DNA of 5,536 bases. Source: Planctomycetales bacterium. Lineage in GTDB: Bacteria > Planctomycetota > Planctomycetia > Planctomycetales > Planctomycetaceae. The stretch is taken from contig JAGVKR010000123.1 in the NCBI GenBank assembly GCA_020050375.1, positions 1 through 5,536 on the forward strand, in the 5' to 3' direction. The notes below the pieces were generated by a model. It had not been told where the DNA came from and did not search any database. It was given only the letters and a program-made list of their open reading frames with translations. Shown one piece after another: positions 1-3,856 of the stretch. Position 1 is the first letter of the stretch. Each line of letters opens with the position of its first letter. Position numbers and translations under genes: made by a program.

Positions 1-18
1 ATACAAGCAATCCATATG

Positions 19-64
19 AAAAAAACCGGCATCTGTATGCAAAGAAGCCTCAAAAAAGCAAAAA
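19..64. other. A-tract-rich leader segment
   Basis: Three adenine runs (A7 at 19-25, A6 at 52-57, A5 at 60-64) stand out against GC-rich surroundings. They sit 15-60 bases upstream of the proposed promoters of the sigma-54 activator. Such tracts can bend DNA or act as an UP-like element, and bending between an enhancer and a -24/-12 promoter is typical of sigma-54 systems. No good enhancer dyad is visible; the best is a weak GCAT-N4-ATGC at 29-40. The functional reading is inference; only the base composition is seen. Confidence 0.3.
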
Positions 65-78
65 TGCGTCCGGGCCAC

Positions 79-107
79 TTCACGAAACCACCTACGTTGC
101 CTACAAT
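79..107 (+). promoter_or_regulatory. Possible sigma-70-type promoter for the sigma-54 activator gene
   Basis: TTCACG (79-84, four of six matches to TTGACA) is followed after 17 bases by TACAAT (102-107, five of six matches to TATAAT). The predicted transcription start is near 114-115, about 45 bases before the gene start. Spacing is ideal, but the -35 is only fair and planctomycete-type promoters are poorly characterised, so this is a candidate. Confidence 0.4.
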
Positions 108-109
108 AA

Positions 110-125
110 TGGCACGCTCGCGGCT
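110..125 (+). promoter_or_regulatory. Candidate sigma-54 (-24/-12) promoter
   Basis: The sequence TGGCACGCTCGCGGCT matches the sigma-54 consensus TGGCACG-N4-TTGCW. All seven bases of the -24 element match, and the -12 element has three of five including the near-invariant GC (123-124). The spacing between the GG (111-112) and the GC is exact. The expected start is near 136, about 22 bases before the TTG start codon. Lying directly before a sigma-54 activator gene, it suggests autoregulation or control by another activator of this class. It begins three bases after the sigma-70-like -10. Confidence 0.5.
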
Positions 126-127
126 GG

Positions 128-151
128 AGTGGGCGGCTCTTTTGGCCCACT
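128..151 (+). terminator. Hairpin with short T-run in the leader (possible attenuator)
   Basis: AGTGGGC (128-134) and GCCCACT (145-151) form a perfect 7-bp stem around a 10-base loop. The 3' arm runs into TTTT (151-154). It could be a weak intrinsic terminator, either of a gene to the left of the window or as a leader attenuator, or simply an RNA hairpin next to the start codon at 158. The T-run is short, so strong termination is doubtful. A transcript starting near 114 would contain both arms; one starting near 136 would lack the 5' arm. Confidence 0.4.
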
Positions 152-157
152 TTTCGA

Positions 158-1240
158 TTGGCAGACGACCTGATGGGTGCGGCGACATCGCAGACGGACA
201 ACACGAAAGAGACGCTCGGATTGGCCGGCTTGATCGGCCGCAGCCCGGCCATGGAGGAAGTGGTCCGAGTCACGCGGCAGGTGGCTTCCAGTTCCGCCAC
301 GGTCCTGCTCACCGGCGAGACAGGGACGGGAAAGGAGCTGATCGCCCGCGCCGTGCACGAGCTCGGCCCGCGCGCCGGCGGTCCTTACATTCGCGTCAAC
401 TGCGGGGCTCTGAGCGAGAGCCTGCTTGAAAGCGAATTGTTCGGTCACGTCAAAGGGGCCTTCACGAGCGCCAACGAGAATCGCACGGGGCGCTTCGAGG
501 CAGCGCACGGGGGAACGATCTTCCTCGACGAGATCAACTCGGTCAGCTACACATTGCAGGTCAAGTTGCTGCGCGTGCTGCAGGAGCAGGAATTCGAGCG
601 CGTGGGTGACAATCGGACGATTCGCGTCGATTGCCGTGTTGTTGCCGCCACAAATCGTGATCTGCTCGATGAAATCGACGCCGGCCGCTTTCGCGACGAT
701 TTGTACTTCCGGCTCAATGTCGTCCCGATCGTGATTCCCCCCTTGCGCGAACGGGCCGGCGACATCCCTTTGCTGGTTGAGTTCTTTGTCCGCAAGTACG
801 CGCAATCGAACAACGTCTCCGTCAGCACCATCTCGGAAGAAGCGCTGGCGGCTCTGCAGCGTTATGCCTGGCCGGGAAATGTCCGTGAGCTGCAGAACTA
901 CATCGAACGGGCGATTGTCTTTTCGCGCGACGGGCACTTGAGCCTCGACTTGTTCCCGCCTCACGTTCGCGGAGGGGCTCCCGTCCGATTCTCGCGGACC
1001 GGCGCCCGCAATCCGGAAACGCTCTGCCGCGAGCTTGTGTCACAGGGAATGATCGCCGCCGGCGAAGCGACGACCAATCTCTACGAGCGGATCGTCTCGC
1101 AGGTTGAGCGCGAATTGATCCAGCAGGTGCTGAAGGCATGCCAGGGGATTCAAACCAAGGCCGCCCTGCGGTTGGGCATCAACCGCAACACGTTGCATAA
1201 GAAGATCGAGGAGTACGGCCTGGAAGCGCAAGACGCCTGA
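158..1240 (+). CDS. Sigma-54-dependent transcriptional activator (AAA+ and Fis-type HTH, no sensor domain)
   Basis: This is a bacterial enhancer-binding protein that uses ATP hydrolysis to open promoters held by sigma-54 RNA polymerase. Residues, numbered from the TTG at 158, are: Walker A GETGTGKE (53-60), the sigma-54 contact loop as GAFTSA (100-105) instead of GAFTGA, Walker B FLDEI (122-126), sensor I ATNRD (164-168), arginine-finger region FRDDLYFRLNV (178-188), sensor II WPGNVREL (238-245), and a Fis-like HTH at about 309-355. Only some 22 residues precede the AAA+ domain, so there is no receiver, GAF or PAS module. The architecture resembles PspF, and control is probably by a partner protein or by expression level. 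At 360 residues it is a complete protein of this short type. TTG 158 is the first possible start after the in-frame stop at 107. ATG 173 is equally plausible, since neither has a Shine-Dalgarno sequence. Its target genes cannot be told from the window. Confidence 0.93.
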   Translation: MADDLMGAATSQTDNTKETLGLAGLIGRSPAMEEVVRVTRQVASSSATVLLTGETGTGKELIARAVHELGPRAGGPYIRVNCGALSESLLESELFGHVKGAFTSANENRTGRFEAAHGGTIFLDEINSVSYTLQVKLLRVLQEQEFERVGDNRTIRVDCRVVAATNRDLLDEIDAGRFRDDLYFRLNVVPIVIPPLRERAGDIPLLVEFFVRKYAQSNNVSVSTISEEALAALQRYAWPGNVRELQNYIERAIVFSRDGHLSLDLFPPHVRGGAPVRFSRTGARNPETLCRELVSQGMIAAGEATTNLYERIVSQVERELIQQVLKACQGIQTKAALRLGINRNTLHKKIEEYGLEAQDA

Positions 1241-1257
1241 GCGATTCGCGGTGCGAA

Positions 1258-1313
1258 AGGATTCAGGATTCAGGATTCAGGAATCAGGGGTCAGGGGTCG
1301 GGGGTCGGGGGTC
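1258..1313. repeat. Degenerate heptanucleotide tandem repeat, 8 units
   Basis: Eight contiguous 7-base units cover this span: AGGATTC three times, AGGAATC once, AGGGGTC twice and GGGGGTC twice. Neighbouring units differ by at most two bases, so the array drifts stepwise from an AT-containing to a G-rich unit. It begins 18 bases after the activator stop codon. Degenerate heptamer arrays of this kind are known in intergenic DNA of some cyanobacteria; their presence in planctomycetes is my recollection and was not checked. Its second half (1287-1311) has four G-runs of 4-5 bases separated by TCA, TC and TC, a canonical G-quadruplex pattern. Confidence 0.9.
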
Positions 1314-1358
1314 AGAACGACAGAGATCAGACCGTCAGAAACTCAATGCCCGTTTAGA

Positions 1359-1384
1359 CGCAAGGCGCAGCCGAGTGCCTTGTG
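1359..1384. repeat. Intergenic inverted repeat (hairpin)
   Basis: CGCAAGGC (1359-1366) pairs with GCCTTGTG (1377-1384) as an 8-bp stem with one G-U pair and a 10-base loop. No T-run follows, so it is not a standard intrinsic terminator. It may still stabilise or punctuate the 3' end of the activator transcript, or belong to a dispersed intergenic repeat. Function is unknown. Confidence 0.45.
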
Positions 1385-1423
1385 AGCCAGTCGACTAAAT
1401 CAAAACCGCAGGCTATAGCGGAA

Positions 1424-1464
1424 GTCTCCTCGTCTCTCTGTCTCCCCGTCTCTCCCTCTGTCTG
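1424..1464. repeat. Imperfect octanucleotide pyrimidine-rich tandem repeat
   Basis: The units are GTCTCCTC, GTCTCTCT, GTCTCCCC and GTCTCTCC, followed by CTCT and a partial GTCTG. The consensus is GTCTCYYY with period 8. It ends 17 bases before the TATAAT box of the ccsA-hemA unit, so it lies where a -35 element or activator site would normally be. It differs in period and sequence from the heptamer array 110 bases upstream. Confidence 0.8.
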
Positions 1465-1481
1465 CCGCCCCGCATCGGCAG

Positions 1482-1487
1482 TATAAT
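1482..1487 (+). promoter_or_regulatory. TATAAT -10 element, probable promoter of ccsA-hemA
   Basis: A perfect TATAAT lies 54 bases before the ATG of the ccsA-like gene, giving a predicted start near 1494 and a leader of about 47 bases. No recognisable -35 hexamer occurs at 15-19 bases upstream, where the sequence is the tail of the pyrimidine-rich repeat. There is no extended -10 TG either. An activator or a non-canonical -35 would therefore be needed. The assignment rests on the -10 match and its position. Confidence 0.5.
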
Positions 1488-1540
1488 CAACTGACCAGCC
1501 CTCCCTGATTCGATCGTTTCCCGCTCCCGTCATTTTCGTC

Positions 1541-2443
1541 ATGGCCCACGTCACCGTCTTTTGCTTTCTCGCCAGTTACGCGGTGGCGTTCGCGCTCGAA
1601 TTGTCGCGTCTACTGGGCAAAAGCCGGGTCAGCCGATTCGTAGGAGTGAGTTTCGCGGTCGCCGGCCTCGTGGCGCACACCTGGTATCTGCTCAACCGCG
1701 TCCAGGCGACTCATCTGCCGCCACTGCTGGCTTCAACGCACGACTGGATGCTGGTGCTGGCGTGGTTGCTCGTGCTGCTCTACTTGTTTCTGACGCTGTT
1801 TCTCACATTGTCACGGCAGGACCTGGCGGTGGGGGTCTTTGCGCTGCCTGTCGTCCTCTTGCTCGTGGCCAGCACCTATCTGCTCAGCCAGGAGCCGAGC
1901 GCGATGTTGACAGCCGATCAAGCCCGTCGCCTGAAAGGCATCTTTCATGCGTCGTTGCTCGTCTTTGGGATGGCGACCGGTGCAGCCGGGCTGATCTCGG
2001 GAATCATGTACCTGGTGCAACACCATCGTCTGAAAACGCGCCACGCCGAACCGTCCGGATTCCGAATCCCGAGCCTTCCCCGCCTCGCTCAAATCAACCG
2101 CTGGTCGATGATCCTGACTTACTTTTTCCTCACATTGGGATTCGCCAGCGGCGCCTACCTCGCGCTGCGACCCGGCTCTGGCACATCGAGCGTCGGTTTC
2201 GCCGACCCGGCGGTGATCGTCAGTGGTGTCGTCTGGCTGCTGTTCGGAGGGCTGTTCGCACGGCTCGTTTCGCCTCATGTCCCCAGCGGGCGGCAGGTGG
2301 CCTGGCTGACTGTCAGTGGCTGCGGATTTCTGCTCGTCACGCTGCTGGGCCTCCAGGTCGTGACCGGCAGCATTCACGGTTCGCTCAAAGAAGATTCCCC
2401 GCGCGCTCGCCACGCGATCGAATCCAGAGGGGGCCGCGCGTGA
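1541..2443 (+). CDS. ccsA: CcsA/HemX-family membrane protein (cytochrome c assembly family)
   Basis: This 300-residue integral membrane protein has eight predicted helices at about 2-21, 33-52, 67-91, 95-115, 134-160, 188-208, 220-244 and 254-277. Helix 5 and its exit, F135-H136-A-S then Y157-L-V-Q-H-H-R-L-K, carry the family's conserved histidine and a YLxQxxxLK-like ending. H46 in helix 2 is another candidate conserved histidine. I see no WGxxWxWD-type tryptophan-rich motif of true CcsA heme handlers, so a HemX-like role (a membrane partner influencing HemA level or activity, as proposed in Bacillus) is at least as likely as a part in system II cytochrome c maturation. The hemA start overlaps its stop codon, implying co-transcription and coupled translation. 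ATG 1541 is the first usual start in frame and lacks a Shine-Dalgarno sequence. Family is confident; exact role is not. Confidence 0.87.
   Translation: MAHVTVFCFLASYAVAFALELSRLLGKSRVSRFVGVSFAVAGLVAHTWYLLNRVQATHLPPLLASTHDWMLVLAWLLVLLYLFLTLFLTLSRQDLAVGVFALPVVLLLVASTYLLSQEPSAMLTADQARRLKGIFHASLLVFGMATGAAGLISGIMYLVQHHRLKTRHAEPSGFRIPSLPRLAQINRWSMILTYFFLTLGFASGAYLALRPGSGTSSVGFADPAVIVSGVVWLLFGGLFARLVSPHVPSGRQVAWLTVSGCGFLLVTLLGLQVVTGSIHGSLKEDSPRARHAIESRGGRA
2426..2433 (+). promoter_or_regulatory. Ribosome binding site for hemA
   Basis: AGAGGGGG lies six bases before the GTG at 2440, inside the last codons of the ccsA-like gene. It is the only convincing Shine-Dalgarno sequence in the window. It fixes the hemA start at GTG 2440, although the reading frame stays open far upstream. 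Confidence 0.6.
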
Positions 2444-3714
2444 ACCTTCAAGTCGTCTACTGCAATCACCACACGTCGAATCTCAGTCTTCGGGAGCGGC
2501 TGGCGTTTCCGCCGGCGCAGATTCCGAAAGCGTATGCCGCATTGCGCTCGGCCTTTCCGCGGGCGGAGTGGGTCGTGCTCTCGACCTGCAACCGGGTCGA
2601 AGTTTACACCGCACAAGAGGACCCGGCGCAGATTCCCTCACACCAGGACGTGGCCCAGTTCTTCGCCGAGTTTCACCGCGTTCCGCTCACCGAGTTCTTC
2701 GACGACCTCCTCGAGCGCACCGGGCCGGACGTGGTCCGGCACCTGTTTCAGGTGGCTTCGAGCCTCGACAGCATGGTCCTCGGCGAGCCGCAAATCGTCG
2801 CCCAGGTGAAAGAGGCCTACTCGCAGGCTCAGGCGAATTCCGCGAGTGGCCCGCTCACGAACGAGTTGTTCCAACGCGCGATCAACGTCTCGAAACGCGT
2901 GCGAACCGAGACGGCGCTGGCCGAGGGGCGCGTGTCGATCGCCAGCGTCGCGGTGGCCGAATTCGGCCGCAAAATCTTCGACCGGTTCGACGACAAGACA
3001 GTGCTGGTCATCGGCGCCGGTGAGATGGCGGCCGAGACGCTCAGGTATCTGAAGGAGGCGGGAGCCTCGGAGATTCTCGTCACCAACCGCACTTCGGAAC
3101 GGGCCACCGCACTCGCCAGCGAATGGGGGGGCAAGGTGCGGCCCTTCGAAAAACTCGACGAATGCCTGGCCGAGGCCGATGTGATCGTCAGCACGACCGG
3201 AGCCGATCCGTGCCTTGTTGGAATCGAACGGTTTCGACGGATCCGAAAGGCGACCGGAGAAAAGCCCGTTTTCATCCTCGATCTCGGGGTTCCCCGCGAT
3301 TTCGCCCCCGCAATCCGCGATCTGGACGACAATGTCTTCCTGTGCTCCATCGATGATCTTGAAAAGATCTGCGAGGACAATCGAAAGTCACGCGCAAGAG
3401 AGGTCGAAAAGGCGCTCGTGATCGTCGATCAGGAAACCGAGAAATTCATGGCGGGCCTTTATCACCGCGCCACGGGCCCGATCGTCAAGCGGCTCCGCGA
3501 GCAGTGGCGTTCCGTCGTCGATCAGGAGACGGCACGTCTTTTCGCGCGGCTCCCGCATCTCGAGCCCGACCGCGGCGAAATCGAGCGGACCATCGAGCAG
3601 ATGGTGAACAAGCTCCTTCATCCGCCGCTCGAAGCGCTCCGCGACGAGGCGCGCGAAGGGACGCCTCACGGCCTGATGGATGCCCTCAAACGGCTGTTCC
3701 GCCTGCACGAATAG
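2440..3714 (+). CDS. hemA: Glutamyl-tRNA reductase
   Basis: HemA reduces the glutamate of glutamyl-tRNA(Glu) with NADPH to glutamate-1-semialdehyde, the first committed step of C5-pathway tetrapyrrole synthesis in the cytoplasm. The protein is 424 residues, the usual length. Visible are the catalytic domain with STCNRVEVY (48-56, nucleophile C50), H101 and the VASSLDSMVLGEPQI block (105-119); the NADPH-binding domain with VLVIGAGEMA (188-197, GxGxx at 192-196) and TNR later in the fold; and the C-terminal helical dimerisation region from about 325. All key residues are present, so it should be active. The GTG start at 2440 shares four bases (GTGA) with the upstream stop and has a good ribosome site. 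It begins MNLQVVYCNHHTSNL, the expected N-terminus. The same frame is open back to about 1561, but that part is a shadow of the ccsA-like gene. A G7 run at 3125-3131 is kept in frame. Confidence 0.97.
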   Translation: MNLQVVYCNHHTSNLSLRERLAFPPAQIPKAYAALRSAFPRAEWVVLSTCNRVEVYTAQEDPAQIPSHQDVAQFFAEFHRVPLTEFFDDLLERTGPDVVRHLFQVASSLDSMVLGEPQIVAQVKEAYSQAQANSASGPLTNELFQRAINVSKRVRTETALAEGRVSIASVAVAEFGRKIFDRFDDKTVLVIGAGEMAAETLRYLKEAGASEILVTNRTSERATALASEWGGKVRPFEKLDECLAEADVIVSTTGADPCLVGIERFRRIRKATGEKPVFILDLGVPRDFAPAIRDLDDNVFLCSIDDLEKICEDNRKSRAREVEKALVIVDQETEKFMAGLYHRATGPIVKRLREQWRSVVDQETARLFARLPHLEPDRGEIERTIEQMVNKLLHPPLEALRDEAREGTPHGLMDALKRLFRLHE

Positions 3715-3745
3715 CTGGCTTGAGGGGGATTCGCCTGCTGTCCCA

Positions 3746-3778
3746 ACCGCTGCGGTCGTCACGACCCATCTGCGTGGG
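3746..3778. repeat. Chain of overlapping dyads downstream of hemA
   Basis: Three inverted repeats follow each other: ACCGC-T-GCGGT (3746-3756), GGTCGT-C-ACGACC (3754-3766, sharing GGT with the first) and CCCAT-CTGC-GTGGG (3765-3778, sharing CC with the second). As RNA they would be mutually exclusive hairpins; as DNA the second is a perfect operator-like palindrome. They lie 32 bases after the hemA stop and about 80 before the cyclase gene. No protein can be assigned. Confidence 0.4.
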
Positions 3779-3804
3779 GAACTGCCCGGGAAACTCCCAA
3801 GCCT

Positions 3805-3823
3805 CGGCCATGCCGTCGTTTTT
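3805..3823 (+). terminator. Weak terminator-like hairpin after hemA
   Basis: CGGC (3805-3808), loop CAT and GCCG (3812-3815) form a short stem. After TCG it is followed by five Ts (3819-3823). The stem of 4 bp and the gap before the T-run make it a weak candidate for ending the ccsA-hemA transcript. A TATGCT at 3825-3830 could be a poor -10 for the next gene, but no -35 accompanies it. Confidence 0.25.
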
Positions 3824-3856
3824 CTATGCTACGGTTGTGTAGCCGGTTGGTGATTG

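Larger units (their letters stand above)
1241..1540. other. 300-base gene-free region with repeats and a promoter
   Basis: I see no credible gene here. A 66-codon minus-strand frame across 1354-1554 has low-complexity Arg/Glu/Thr-rich content arising from the repeat and overlaps the next gene's start. The region carries, in order, a 7-bp tandem repeat, a hairpin, an 8-bp pyrimidine-rich tandem repeat and a TATAAT box, each listed separately. No clear intrinsic terminator follows the activator gene. Confidence 0.7.

Noticed and set aside
143..158. A second sigma-54-like site, TGGCCCA followed by TCGAT at the right spacing
   Set aside because: The near-invariant GC of the -12 element is GA, and the site overlaps the start codon region.
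16..429. A 137-codon + frame starting at an ATG in the A-rich leader
   Set aside because: It overlaps the activator gene in another frame, and its Arg/Gly/His-rich translation after codon 40 is the usual shadow of a GC-rich gene.
1406..1421. CCGC-N8-GCGG with the inner palindrome GCTATAGC
   Set aside because: Four-base arms around a mismatched centre and an 8-base palindrome are expected by chance in a region of this size; nothing nearby supports an operator.
1354..1554. A 66-codon minus-strand frame in the intergenic region
   Set aside because: It is partly the translation of the pyrimidine-rich repeat, crosses the TATAAT box and runs into the ccsA-like gene.
1561..2439. Upstream extension of the hemA reading frame through the whole ccsA-like gene (717 codons in total)
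   Set aside because: The extension encodes Arg/Pro/Ala-rich sequence with no family resemblance, while the other frame encodes a clear membrane protein. The HemA N-terminus and ribosome site fit GTG 2440.
3788..3803. GG-N10-GC spacing upstream of the cyclase, as for a sigma-54 promoter
   Set aside because: Apart from the spaced dinucleotides, the bases do not resemble the -24/-12 consensus.
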